Shown piece by piece: positions 33,074 through 41,094 of a DNA stretch of 64,000 bases. Within the stretch, counting starts at the first letter, position 1. Every line of letters begins with the position of its first letter. The DNA lies in NCBI RefSeq assembly GCF_000620785.1, contig NZ_JIAI01000013.1, positions 1 to 64,000 on the forward strand. Direction: 5' to 3'. The notes below the pieces were generated by a model, which had not been told where the DNA came from, did not search any database, and worked only from the letters and a program-made list of their open reading frames with translations. Source of the DNA: Actinospineispora acaciae DSM 45401. Lineage in GTDB: Bacteria; Actinomycetota; Actinomycetes; Mycobacteriales; Pseudonocardiaceae. Made by a program: the position numbers and the translations under genes.

Positions 33074-34502
33074 ACCACCTGAACCGCCCGACCGGCCGCT
33101 CGATCGACACCGCCGCCGCGGCCGTCGCCACCAACAACCCGGCCGCCACCCAGAACGCGGCCTGCACCGCGGCCCCCGGCCCGCCCCCGGAGTGCAGGAA
33201 CACCCCGCCGAGCACCGCGACGCCGAGGGTGCCGCCGACCTGCTGAACGGCGTTGAGCAGCCCGGCCGCCGAGCCGGCCTCCTGCGCCCCGGCCCGGGCC
33301 AACGCCGCGCTGAAGAACGGCACGCTGAACAGCCCGATCCCCACCCCGGCCACCCCGAGCGCGGCCAGCCCCAGCCACGGGAACGCCCCCGGCCCCGCCG
33401 CTGCCTGGTAGGCCGGGACCGCGGCCACCACACCGGCCAGCAACACCGCGAGCCCCGGGAACATCAGCCTGGTGCCGTACCGGGGCATCAGCCGCGCGCC
33501 GGCCACCCAGGACGCCACCGCCATCCCCGCCGACCACGGCAGCAGCCCCAACCCGGCGACCAACGGGCCGGCGCCCAGCCCCAACTGCAGGTGCAGCACC
33601 ACGACCAGCATCAACCCGGTCGTGACCGCGAAGAACAGCGTCGAGGTGGCCAGCGCCCAGGCGAAGCCGGCATGGGCGAACAGCCCGACCTCGATCAGCG
33701 GCCCACGACCCCGCCGCGCCCGGCCACGCTGGTGCAGCCCGAACCCGACGAGCACCGCGACACCCGCCGCCACCGAACCCCAGGTCCACTCCGGCCGCGA
33801 CGCGACAGTGCCGGTGTCGATCAAGGGGTAGACCACCAGCCCGGTGCCCAGCGCGGCCAGCGCGGTCCCGACCGGATCCAGCCCGGCCCGCCTCGGCGCC
33901 CGGTCCTCGACCAGCAGCGGCGCGAGGACGAGCACCGCGGCCGCCAGCGGGAGGTTCACCGCGAACACCGCCCGCCAGGACGCACCGAACAGGTCGGCGT
34001 GGGTCAGCACGCCGCCAAGCACCGGCCCGGACACGGCGGCCAGCCCCATCACCGGGCCGATGCTGCCCAGCGCCCTGGCCCGCTCCCTGCCCTCGAACAT
34101 CGCCAGGATCAGCCCGAACGTCTGCGGGATGACCACCGCCGAGGCGGCGCCCTGCACCACCCGCGCGGCGATGAGCACCCCGGCCGACGGCGCGAGCGCG
34201 CAGGCCAGCGAGGCGAGGCCGAACCCCGTGACCCCCACCCGGAACACCCGCCGCCTCCCCCAGATGTCACCCAAACGTCCCCCAGTGATCAACAACAGCG
34301 CGAAGACCAGCGTGTACGCGGCGCTGAACCACTGGATGTCGGACACCCGCCCGCCCAGCTCGGCGTGGATCACCGGGGCGGCGACCTGCACGATCGTGGA
34401 GTCCAGCAGGTTCATCGCCTCGGCGGCCAACAGCGCCGCCAGCCCCAGCCACCGCCACCTCACCGGCGCCGGCGGCAGCGGTGTCGAGGGGATCGCGGAC
34501 AT
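33063..34502 (-). CDS. MFS transporter, DHA2 (EmrB/QacA) type
   Basis: 479-residue drug:H+ antiporter-like protein with about 14 helices. LDSTIVQVAAPVIHAELGG is motif D1, TGGRLGDIWGRRRVF motif A and VVQGAASAVVIPQTFGLI motif B. PVMGLAAVSGPVLGGVL is motif C, typical of exporters. ATG 34502 with CGGAGG upstream; the open frame to 34730 is not used. Divergent from an Lrp-type regulator 139 bp away, its probable controller. Likely exports toxic or amphipathic compounds. Confidence 0.92.
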   Translation of the reverse strand: MSAIPSTPLPPAPVRWRWLGLAALLAAEAMNLLDSTIVQVAAPVIHAELGGRVSDIQWFSAAYTLVFALLLITGGRLGDIWGRRRVFRVGVTGFGLASLACALAPSAGVLIAARVVQGAASAVVIPQTFGLILAMFEGRERARALGSIGPVMGLAAVSGPVLGGVLTHADLFGASWRAVFAVNLPLAAAVLVLAPLLVEDRAPRRAGLDPVGTALAALGTGLVVYPLIDTGTVASRPEWTWGSVAAGVAVLVGFGLHQRGRARRGRGPLIEVGLFAHAGFAWALATSTLFFAVTTGLMLVVVLHLQLGLGAGPLVAGLGLLPWSAGMAVASWVAGARLMPRYGTRLMFPGLAVLLAGVVAAVPAYQAAAGPGAFPWLGLAALGVAGVGIGLFSVPFFSAALARAGAQEAGSAAGLLNAVQQVGGTLGVAVLGGVFLHSGGGPGAAVQAAFWVAAGLLVATAAAAVSIERPVGRFRWFRR

Positions 34503-34641
34503 CGGGCCTCCGTTCGTCGGGGAACGCCGGCCGGGTGCCGGCGCGCGCCGACGAGCAGCATGCGTCGAACTGGCCGTCTGTTCCCTCGCCGTCGGCAAGA
34601 ACCGTGGAAAACTTCCATCTTGGACGTCAGAATGAGGATTT

Positions 34642-35607
34642 GTGCTGGACGAACTCGATCGCGGCCTGGTGCACGCGCTGCACGTCGACGGCCGCGCGCC
34701 GTTCGCCCGGATCGCCGCCGTGCTGGGCACCTCGACGCAGACGGTGACCCGCCGCTACCAACGGCTGCGCGCCGACGCGGGCCTGCGCGTGGTCGGCCTG
34801 CTCGACCCGCACCGGGCGGACCGACACCGGTGGATCGTCCGGCTCACCGCGGCCACCGGCACCGCGCCCGAGCTGGCCGCCGCGCTGGCCCGCCGCCCCG
34901 ACACGTCGTGGGTCCGGCTCACCTCCGGGGGCACCGAGATCGCCGCCATCGTGGACACCGCGCCCGGCCTCGACGGCGCCTCGGCGCACTCGCTGCTGCT
35001 GCGGGACATCCCCCGCACCGCGAGCATCACCGCCGTGTCCGCCCACTACATCCTGCACACCTACCTGGGCGGCCCGACCACGTGGCGAGGCCTGACCGCC
35101 GCGCTCACCGACGACCAGGAGCGCGAGCTCCGCCCGCCCGCACCCACCGCACCACCGCCCGAGCCCGTCCCGCTCACCGACGTCGACAGGCGCCTGCTCG
35201 CCGTCCTGCTCCGCGACGGTCGGGCCGGATACGCCGAGCTCGCGGCGGCGACCGGCAGGTCGGCGGCCACCGTCGCGCGCCGGCTGGCCGAGCTACGCGG
35301 CACCGGCGCGCTGTTCTTCGACCTGGAGCTGGACGACACCAAGCTGGGCGTCACCACGCAGGCGCTGCTGTGGCTGTCGGTGCCGCCCGCGCGCCTCGAC
35401 GAGGTGGCCACCGAGCTGGCCGGCCACGACGAGCTCGCGGTCGTGGCCGCCACCACCGGCCGGACCAACCTGATGGCCAGCGCCCTGTGCCCGACGCCGG
35501 CCGCACTGCACCACTACCTCACCCGGCGGCTGGCCTTCGACGCGATCACCGCCATCGAGACGGCCCCCGTCCTGCGCACCCTGAAGGCGGCCGGCCCGGT
35601 CCGCTGA
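34642..35607 (+). CDS. Lrp/AsnC-family regulator with two HTH-RAM halves
   Basis: 321-residue tandem-type Lrp regulator. First AsnC HTH at the N-terminus (LDELDRGLVHALHVDGRAPFARIA), then a partial ligand domain. A second complete HTH from about residue 173 (TDVDRRLLAVLLRDGRAGYAELA, ATVARRLAEL) and a RAM-type domain follow. GTG start. Divergent from the DHA2 transporter, making an exporter-control role likely. Two-headed Lrp proteins of this kind are common in actinobacteria. Confidence 0.9.
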   Translation: MLDELDRGLVHALHVDGRAPFARIAAVLGTSTQTVTRRYQRLRADAGLRVVGLLDPHRADRHRWIVRLTAATGTAPELAAALARRPDTSWVRLTSGGTEIAAIVDTAPGLDGASAHSLLLRDIPRTASITAVSAHYILHTYLGGPTTWRGLTAALTDDQERELRPPAPTAPPPEPVPLTDVDRRLLAVLLRDGRAGYAELAAATGRSAATVARRLAELRGTGALFFDLELDDTKLGVTTQALLWLSVPPARLDEVATELAGHDELAVVAATTGRTNLMASALCPTPAALHHYLTRRLAFDAITAIETAPVLRTLKAAGPVR

Positions 35608-35609
35608 GG

Positions 35610-36191
35610 TCAGCCGGCCACCGGCGCGCCGAGGTCACCCGTCAGGTAGTGCTGGAGGACGGGGGCCAGGGTTCGGGCCAGCGTGTCGCCGTCCATCGCC
35701 ACCACCGGCGGCAGCTCCAGCACGTACCGGCACAGCGCCAGCCCGAGCACCTGGGAACCGATCATGCCGGCGCGCCGGGGCACGGCGTCCGGGGCGACCA
35801 TGCCGACGAACTCGAGGACCTGGGACGCGAACACGGTCCGCAGCCGCTCGGCCGCCGCCGGGTTCGTGCTCGCCGAGCGCAGCAGCATCGTGATCAGCTC
35901 GTCGGACAGGTCGCCCTCCCAGCGGGAGACGAAGTGCCTGGCCAGTCCCTCTCCGAGCCGCTCGCGCGGCCAGTTCGCCGCGTCCGCCGGCAGCATCAGG
36001 TCGATGTCCACGGCGGCCGCGAACAGCCCCTCCTTGCTGCCGTAGTAGCGCATGACCATCGACGGGTCGATGCCGGCCTCGGCCGCCACCGCGCGGATCG
36101 TGGTGCCCTCGTAGCCCTTCGCGGTGAGCAGCTGCCGGGCCGACGCCAGGATCGCCGCCCTGGAACGCTCCGACCGCTGGGTGAACGCCAT
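35610..36191 (-). CDS. TetR/AcrR family regulator
   Basis: 193-residue repressor with HTH YEGTTIRAVAAEAGIDPSMVMRYYGSKEGLF. The C-terminal domain ends GSQVLGLALCRYVLELPP, resembling TetR_C of the PsrA/RutR-like group. I use ATG 36191; two residues could be added. Its stop is two bases from the convergent Lrp gene stop. A near-perfect 12-bp-arm inverted repeat lies 10 bp upstream of the start, probably its own operator. Confidence 0.9.
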   Translation of the reverse strand: MAFTQRSERSRAAILASARQLLTAKGYEGTTIRAVAAEAGIDPSMVMRYYGSKEGLFAAAVDIDLMLPADAANWPRERLGEGLARHFVSRWEGDLSDELITMLLRSASTNPAAAERLRTVFASQVLEFVGMVAPDAVPRRAGMIGSQVLGLALCRYVLELPPVVAMDGDTLARTLAPVLQHYLTGDLGAPVAG

Positions 36192-36200
36192 GCACACAAG

Positions 36201-36225
36201 CGTAGGCCAACGTCGTTGACCTACG
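36201..36225. promoter_or_regulatory. Inverted repeat, candidate TetR autoregulatory operator
   Basis: CGTAGGCCAACG-T-CGTTGACCTACG: 12-bp arms with one mismatch and a one-base centre, immediately before the TetR gene's ATG. Size and symmetry are typical of TetR operators. It would also lie downstream of the small protein gene at 36252-36419. Confidence 0.65.
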
Positions 36226-36251
36226 AACGATCAGTGCTCCTTGTTCAGCCC

Positions 36252-36419
36252 TCAGTGCGCCGCGGTGGGCGGTTTCGGCTTCTCCGATGCCGCCGGGCCC
36301 CGGCGGGCATGCTTCGGCGTCGCGTGGTCGAGCGCGATGTCCTGCGCCCGCTCCAAGGCGTCGAGCATGTCGTCGTAGCTCACGCCCTGCCTGACAGTCG
36401 CGCTGTCGTTGGCCTTCAT
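36252..36419 (-). CDS. Small hydrophilic protein, 55 residues
   Basis: A short frame read directly from the sequence: it starts MKANDSATVRQGVSYDDML and ends KPKPPTAAH. A strong GGGGAGGG ribosome-binding site precedes the ATG by about five bases, and the gene starts 18 bp after the upstream membrane protein's stop on the same strand. Basic, proline-rich C-terminus, no membrane helix. The GVSYDDMLDALERAQDIA segment looks like a short amphipathic helix. No family recognised; translation is supported by its ribosome-binding site and spacing. Confidence 0.6.
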   Translation of the reverse strand: MKANDSATVRQGVSYDDMLDALERAQDIALDHATPKHARRGPAASEKPKPPTAAH

Positions 36420-36437
36420 CGGCCCTCCCCTCGGCGG

Positions 36438-37535
36438 TTACAGGATAGCCCGCTCACCGGCGATGGTCAGCCGCTCGATGAGCACGGCGGCGGGTAGCGC
36501 GAACGGTGCCGCGGCCGCGATGACCCGGCGGATCCGCTCGTCCGGGTCCTCGGCGGCGTCCTCGGCGGCGTCGTCGGCGGCGTCGTCGGTGGCGTCCAGG
36601 AACGCCAGGATCAGCCCGACGGCGGCCCGCCCGGGCAGTGCGACCGGGATCGCGGCGGCGGTGGCCGGCACTTCGAGCACCGAGTCCAGCCCGAGCCGTT
36701 CCGCGTCGGCCGGGTCGGTGATGGTGACCGGCCCGGCCAGGCCCTTGCGCACCACCGCGCCGAGCTCGGAGTGGATGTCCACGCCGGCCAGCGTCTCCAC
36801 CCCGCGCCGGTTCGGGGCCCGCAACGCGGAGCGCAGCGAGTCGGTGGCCGGGTCGCGCCAGAGCAGCACGGCCGCCGTCACCTCGGCGGCCGCCACCCGC
36901 TGGACCGCCTCGGTCACCCCGTTGGCCGCCAGCGTGAACGCGACCGCGTTCTCCACGCTGAGGAAGTCGGTGTGGCGCGGGTCGCCGGTGTAGCCGGTCT
37001 GGTAGATCGCGAGCGTGTTGCCGGCGGCGGCCGCGCCGGCCCGGGCGGAGGTAAGGTTCGCGACGGTGCTCACGGCGGTGGCGGCGCGGTCGGCGGCCTG
37101 GGACGCGGACTTCGCGGCATCGGCGGCGCCGGTGACCGCGCGGGTCAGCGTGACGCCGGCGAACCCGAGCTGGCTGACCCCGAGCGCGGGCACCGCGAGC
37201 ACCAGGAACACGATCCCGAGCACGACCAGCGGCGGGTCGGTCAGCCCGACCGGCGCGCAGGTCTGCTTCGCGGCGGGCAGGCCGACCGGCCCCTGCTGGC
37301 CCACCGGCGCCGACCCCGGGGCGCCGGCCGCGTACTCGGTGGTGCACCGGACCTCGCCGCCGGCGCCGAACAGCCCGTACCCGGCGAACATCACGGCACC
37401 GAGCACCAACAGCGCGGCGGCCACGGCGCGCGGGAGCCGCGCGTCACGCCGGTCGGACGCAGCCCCGGACGCAGCCCCGGACACCGCCCCGGACACCGCC
37501 CCGGACGCAGCCGGAACCGCCGGATCAGAGGTCAC
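36438..37535 (-). CDS. Membrane-anchored protein of unknown function, possible GAF-like C-terminal domain
   Basis: 365 residues. An N-terminal low-complexity stretch (GAVSGAVSGAASGAAS) is encoded by a 12-bp tandem repeat. Two membrane helices follow (about 36-58 and 102-125) with a Cys-containing extracytoplasmic loop (RCTTEY ... KQTCAPV). A cytoplasmic part begins FLSVENAVAFTLAANGVTEAVQRVAA, whose pattern of strands and helices (AAAIPVALPGRAAVGLILAFL) suggests a GAF-like fold. An acidic repeat DDAADDAAEDAAED precedes the last helix pair. Function unknown; sensor-like. It is followed by the 55-residue gene. Confidence 0.65.
   Translation of the reverse strand: MTSDPAVPAASGAVSGAVSGAASGAASDRRDARLPRAVAAALLVLGAVMFAGYGLFGAGGEVRCTTEYAAGAPGSAPVGQQGPVGLPAAKQTCAPVGLTDPPLVVLGIVFLVLAVPALGVSQLGFAGVTLTRAVTGAADAAKSASQAADRAATAVSTVANLTSARAGAAAAGNTLAIYQTGYTGDPRHTDFLSVENAVAFTLAANGVTEAVQRVAAAEVTAAVLLWRDPATDSLRSALRAPNRRGVETLAGVDIHSELGAVVRKGLAGPVTITDPADAERLGLDSVLEVPATAAAIPVALPGRAAVGLILAFLDATDDAADDAAEDAAEDPDERIRRVIAAAAPFALPAAVLIERLTIAGERAIL
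37455..37514. repeat. 12-bp tandem repeat, five units, inside the membrane-protein gene
   Basis: Units GGACGCAGCCCC or GGACACCGCCCC repeat five times (the last degenerate), encoding the Gly-Ala-Val/Ala-Ser tract near the N-terminus of the protein at 36438-37535. Copy number could vary between strains without shifting the frame. Confidence 0.8.
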
Positions 37536-37567
37536 CGGCGCACCCTATTGACCCACACCGACGGTTC

Positions 37568-37855
37568 TCAGCGGTGCGCCGTGTAGTGGTAGAGCCAGGC
37601 GGCGGCGGTGATCAGCGGGATCCCCGCGCCGGCCCACAGCACCAGGCTCACCCTCGTGCTCGGCTGCCCCTGCCGGTACGCCAGCACGAACCCGACCGCG
37701 ATCAACACCAACGCCGCGACCAGCGGGTACGGCCATGCCGACGCGATCGCGGCGGCCAGCCCGACCGCGCCGACCACCAGCGGGCAGGCGACCACGGTGA
37801 CGACCACCGCCACCAGGGTCGCACCCAGAACGAACCGTTCGCGCGTCCGACCCAT
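37568..37855 (-). CDS. Small three-helix membrane protein
   Basis: 95 residues from ATG 37855, preceded by the excellent ribosome-binding site AGGAGG. Three hydrophobic helices (about 9-35, 37-58 and 68-88) with short charged ends (RQGQPSTR in a loop). No recognised family. It ends 32 bp before the next minus-strand gene's start, so the two probably share a transcript with the GAF-like protein. An earlier start (37924) is unlikely. Confidence 0.7.
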   Translation of the reverse strand: MGRTRERFVLGATLVAVVVTVVACPLVVGAVGLAAAIASAWPYPLVAALVLIAVGFVLAYRQGQPSTRVSLVLWAGAGIPLITAAAWLYHYTAHR

Positions 37856-38014
37856 CCCCCCACCTCCTACACGGCGGAAGCCGGCGCCGAGGCGAACCGT
37901 AGACCGTGATCGTTGACCGGTCAATCAGTCCACGTTCCCCGGTCGGGTGGATCCCGCCCGGGCTACTGTCCGTTCCGTCGACGGCGAGCCGCTGATCCAC
38001 CCCGGAGGAATGAG

Positions 38015-38605
38015 ATGAACGACGCCCTGCGCGCCCTGCTCGAGGACATCCACGCCGACGGGGTGCGCCACGACGGGGCACTCGCCGACCGGCTGCTGCG
38101 CCGGCGCAACCTGGAGCCGGACGCCGCCGCACTGCTCTCGGTGATCATCCAGGCGATGGGCGCGCGGACCGTCGTGGAGGTCGGCACCTCGAACGGCTAC
38201 TCCACGCTGTGGCTGGCCGACGCGGTGGCCGGGCACGGCGGTCGGGTGCTCAGCATCGACCTGGACGCCGACGCCCAGGACCGGGCCGCCGCGAACCTGG
38301 CCGCCGCCGGGCTCTCCGAGCTGGTCGAGCTGCGCCTCGGCGACGGCGGCGAGGTGCTCGCCGGCCTCCCGGACGGCGCCTGCGACCTGCTCTTCCTGGA
38401 CTCCGAACGGCCCGAGTACCCGGGCTGGTGGCCACACCCGGTGCGGGTGCTGCGCCCGGGCGGCCTGCTCGCGGTGGACAACGTGCTCTCCCACCCCGAC
38501 GAGGTCGCCCCGCTGCTGCGCCTGATCGACGACGAGCCGACGCTGACGTCCACGGTGGTCCCGGTCGGCAAGGGCGAGCTGCTGGCCGTCAGGTCCCGTT
38601 CTTGA
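38015..38605 (+). CDS. SAM-dependent O-methyltransferase family protein
   Basis: 196-residue class I methyltransferase of the catechol/caffeoyl-CoA O-methyltransferase group: VVEVGTSNGYSTLWLADAV is the AdoMet site, VLSIDLDADAQ motif II, and CDLLFLDSERPEYPGWW plus LRPGGLLAVDNVLSH match the metal-binding Asp/Asn region. GGAGGA precedes the ATG. Methyl acceptor unknown. Its 3' end overlaps the convergent TetR gene by 17 bp. Confidence 0.88.
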   Translation: MNDALRALLEDIHADGVRHDGALADRLLRRRNLEPDAAALLSVIIQAMGARTVVEVGTSNGYSTLWLADAVAGHGGRVLSIDLDADAQDRAAANLAAAGLSELVELRLGDGGEVLAGLPDGACDLLFLDSERPEYPGWWPHPVRVLRPGGLLAVDNVLSHPDEVAPLLRLIDDEPTLTSTVVPVGKGELLAVRSRS

Positions 38606-39311
38606 GGATGCCGCGCTCGATGGCCTCGGCGGCGAAGTTGACCAACTGCTGGGGCTGGACGTGGTTCTGCCGGGACCCGGTGTGCAGCAGGTCGTCGGCG
38701 ACGCCGATGAGCGAGTCCCACACCCAGTGCGCGAGCGCGGGGTTGTCGACCAGGGCCTGCCCCCGGGCCGCCGCCGTCTCGCGCAGCGCGTTGTCCAGCG
38801 CGTGGATCGTCCGCCGGTACACGCTCGCCGAGAGCATCACGCTCTTGCTGCGCCGGCCGCCGACGAGCACCTTGGCCTCCCATTGCGGGGTGGCCCTGCC
38901 GAGCTTGCGCCACAGCTCGGACAGCTGGGGCAGGATCGTGCGCAGCAGCTCGGGGATGCCGACGCTTCGGTCCATCCCGTCCAGGGTGGCCCGCAGCTCG
39001 TCCAGCCGCCGCTCCATCAGCGCGACGAACACGTCCTCCTTGCCCTCGAAGTACTGGTAGACGGTGCCGGCGCTGACCCCGGCCCCGGCGGCGATGGCGC
39101 GCACGGTGAGCCCGCCGTATCCGGACCGCTCCAGCGCCTGCTCGGCCGAGCTGAGGATGTCCCGGCGCCGCCCGTCCGCGTCGCCCCATGCGGTCTCACC
39201 GTCACCGGTGGCCTCGTCCTCGGTCGCCTCCTGAGCGTCGGGCTCCGGCTCGGTCGGTTCCTGGCCGCCGGCTTCCTGGTCGGTCGCCGCGGGTCCGGTC
39301 CGAGGGCTCAT
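38589..39311 (-). CDS. TetR/AcrR family regulator, probable controller of the sulfation genes
   Basis: 240 residues with an acidic, disordered N-terminal extension (about 40 residues) before the HTH (YGGLTVRAIAAGAGVSAGTVYQYF). C-terminal ligand domain ends QQLVNFAAEAIERGIL. Divergent from cysQ; two GAAC-type inverted repeats lie between. The same arrangement (GAACGTTGTTC then GAATGCGATAG, in the same direction relative to the start) recurs upstream of the sulfotransferase operon at 43060, so this protein may control both transcripts. ATG 39311 chosen over a GTG nine bases upstream. Confidence 0.9.
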   Translation of the reverse strand: MSPRTGPAATDQEAGGQEPTEPEPDAQEATEDEATGDGETAWGDADGRRRDILSSAEQALERSGYGGLTVRAIAAGAGVSAGTVYQYFEGKEDVFVALMERRLDELRATLDGMDRSVGIPELLRTILPQLSELWRKLGRATPQWEAKVLVGGRRSKSVMLSASVYRRTIHALDNALRETAAARGQALVDNPALAHWVWDSLIGVADDLLHTGSRQNHVQPQQLVNFAAEAIERGILKNGT

Positions 39312-39321
39312 GGGGCGCACC

Positions 39322-39366
39322 CTATCGCATTCCGAACAACGTTCATGTCATATTGAACATTGTTCA
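39322..39366. promoter_or_regulatory. Two inverted repeats between TetR and cysQ
   Basis: GAAC-AAC-GTTC (39334-39344) and TGAACA-T-TGTTCA (39354-39366), centred about 21 bp apart, i.e. two turns of helix. The CTATCGCATTC preceding the first box (39323-39333) is also present beside the related box at 43060-43082. Together they look like a double operator for the adjacent TetR. Confidence 0.6.
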
Positions 39367-39388
39367 TTTCTTCGCTACGGTCCCTGCC

Positions 39389-40198
39389 ATGACCGCAACC
39401 GGACAGGAGTCCGATGCCGCGTTGGCCGGTCGTCTCGCCGAGGCGGCCGGCGCCCTGCTGCTCACGGTCAGGGCGGCCGAGAGTACCGGCGAGCTGGGCG
39501 CGCGCGGCGATCGGGCGGCCCATGAGTTCCTCGCCCGCGAGCTGCGCGATCATCGCCCCCGCGATGTCGTGTTCTCCGAGGAGGGCCTCGATGATCACCG
39601 CAGGCTGGGCGCCGACCGGGTGTGGATCGTCGACCCGCTGGACGGCACCAGGGAGTTCGCCGAGCCCGGCCGCACCGACTGGGCAGTGCACGTCGCGCTC
39701 TGGTCCGCCGACGCCGGCACCGACGCCGACACCAACACCGACACCGACGCCGCCACCGGACGCCTGGTCGCCGGCGCCGTCGCGCTGCCCGCGCTCGGCC
39801 GCACCTACGCCACCGACCCGCCACCGCCTACCCTGACCGAGCCACAGCCCGTGCCGAAGCTGATCACCGTGAGCCGGACCAGGCCGCCCTCGGTCGCCCA
39901 GCGGGTCGCGGCCGAGCTGGACGCCGAACTGGTGCCGATGGGCAGCGCCGGCGCGAAGGTCATGGCGGTGGTCCGGGGCGAGGTCGACGCCTACCTGCAC
40001 GCCGGCGGCCAGTACGAGTGGGACTCCGCCGCGCCGGTCGCGGTGGCCCGCGCCGCCGGGCTGCACGCCTCCCGACTGAACGGAGCCGAGCTGCTGTACA
40101 ACCGCCCCGACCCTCGACTGCCCGATCTCCTGGTCTGCCGCCCGGAGCACGCCGCGACCCTGCTGGCCGCCATCGCCGGCTCCGAGGCCCGGTCATGA
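39389..40198 (+). CDS. cysQ: 3'-phosphoadenosine 5'-phosphate (PAP) phosphatase, CysQ type
   Basis: 269-residue inositol-monophosphatase-fold enzyme. Metal ligands are visible in FSEEGLDDHR, WIVDPLDGTREF and YEWDSAAPVAVA. CysQ hydrolyses PAP, the inhibitory by-product of PAPS-dependent sulfotransfer, to AMP. A hydrophilic low-complexity insert (DAGTDADTNTDTDAATG) sits in a surface loop and is absent from typical CysQ. Its TGA overlaps the cysD start (ATGA). Placement with PAPS synthesis and a sulfotransferase strongly supports PAP over inositol phosphate as substrate. Confidence 0.9.
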   Translation: MTATGQESDAALAGRLAEAAGALLLTVRAAESTGELGARGDRAAHEFLARELRDHRPRDVVFSEEGLDDHRRLGADRVWIVDPLDGTREFAEPGRTDWAVHVALWSADAGTDADTNTDTDAATGRLVAGAVALPALGRTYATDPPPPTLTEPQPVPKLITVSRTRPPSVAQRVAAELDAELVPMGSAGAKVMAVVRGEVDAYLHAGGQYEWDSAAPVAVARAAGLHASRLNGAELLYNRPDPRLPDLLVCRPEHAATLLAAIAGSEARS

Positions 40199-41094
40199 CG
40201 CTCTCGCACCTGGACCGGCTGGAGGCGGAGAGCATCGACATCCTGCGCGAGGCGGTCGCGGAGAGCGAGCGGCCGGTGCTGCTGTACTCGATCGGCAAGG
40301 ACAGCTCGGTGCTGCTGCACCTGGCGCGCAAGGCGTTCTATCCGTCCCGGCTGCCGTTCCCGCTGCTGCACGTGGACACCACCTGGAAGTTTCGCGAGAT
40401 GATCGACTTCCGGGACCGGACCGCGCGCGAGCTCGGGCTGGAGCTGATCGTGCACCGCAACCCGGACTGCCTCGCGCTGGGCGTCAACCCGTTCGACCAC
40501 GGCTCGGCGCGGCACACCGACATGTGGAAGACCCAGGGGCTGCGCCAGGCGATGGACAAGCACGGCTTCGACGTGGCGTTCGGCGGCGCGCGCCGCGACG
40601 AGGAGGCCTCCCGGGCGAAGGAGCGGGTGTTCTCCTTCCGCACCGCGCGCCACCACTGGGACCCGCGCAACCAGCGCCCGGAGCTGTGGCGGCTCTACAA
40701 CACCCGGATCGGGCCCGGCGAGAGCATCCGGGTGTTCCCGCTGTCCAACTGGACCGAGCTGGACGTGTGGCGCTACATCCACCGCGAGGACATCCCGGTC
40801 GTGCCGCTGTACTTCGCCGCCGAGCGCCCGGTGGTGGACAGGGACGGCACGCTGATCATGGTGGACGACGAGCGGATGCGGCTGGCCGAGGGCGAGCGGC
40901 CGGTGGCGCGGACCGTCCGGTTCCGCACGCTGGGCTGCTACCCGCTGACCGGCGCGATCGAGAGCACCGCGCGCACCGTGCCGGAGGTCGTCGAGGAGAT
41001 GCGCGCGGCCACCACGTCGGAGCGCCAGGGCCGGGTGATCGACCGCGACCAGTCCGGCTCGATGGAACGCAAGAAGCGAGAGGGCTACTTCTGA
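40195..41094 (+). CDS. cysD: Sulfate adenylyltransferase small subunit
   Basis: 299 residues, usual length for CysD. PP-loop-type pattern Y31-SIGKDSSVL, then VDTTWKFREMIDFRD, HTDMWKTQGLRQAM and FGGARRDEEASRAKERVFSF. C-terminal RMRLAEGERPVARTVRFRTLGCYPLTGA and SGSMERKKREGYF are conserved. With CysN it makes adenylyl sulfate (APS) from sulfate and ATP. One-base overlap with cysNC. Confidence 0.98.
   Translation: MTLSHLDRLEAESIDILREAVAESERPVLLYSIGKDSSVLLHLARKAFYPSRLPFPLLHVDTTWKFREMIDFRDRTARELGLELIVHRNPDCLALGVNPFDHGSARHTDMWKTQGLRQAMDKHGFDVAFGGARRDEEASRAKERVFSFRTARHHWDPRNQRPELWRLYNTRIGPGESIRVFPLSNWTELDVWRYIHREDIPVVPLYFAAERPVVDRDGTLIMVDDERMRLAEGERPVARTVRFRTLGCYPLTGAIESTARTVPEVVEEMRAATTSERQGRVIDRDQSGSMERKKREGYF

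Noticed and set aside
33192..36497. 1101-codon plus-strand frame
   Set aside because: Reads across an antisense MFS gene, an Lrp gene in another frame and an antisense TetR gene; rich in Arg/Pro/Gly/His with no motif. Shadow of strong GC3 bias.
37455..37514. Possible CRISPR-like array
   Set aside because: 12-bp units without spacers, in frame inside a coding sequence; a simple protein repeat.
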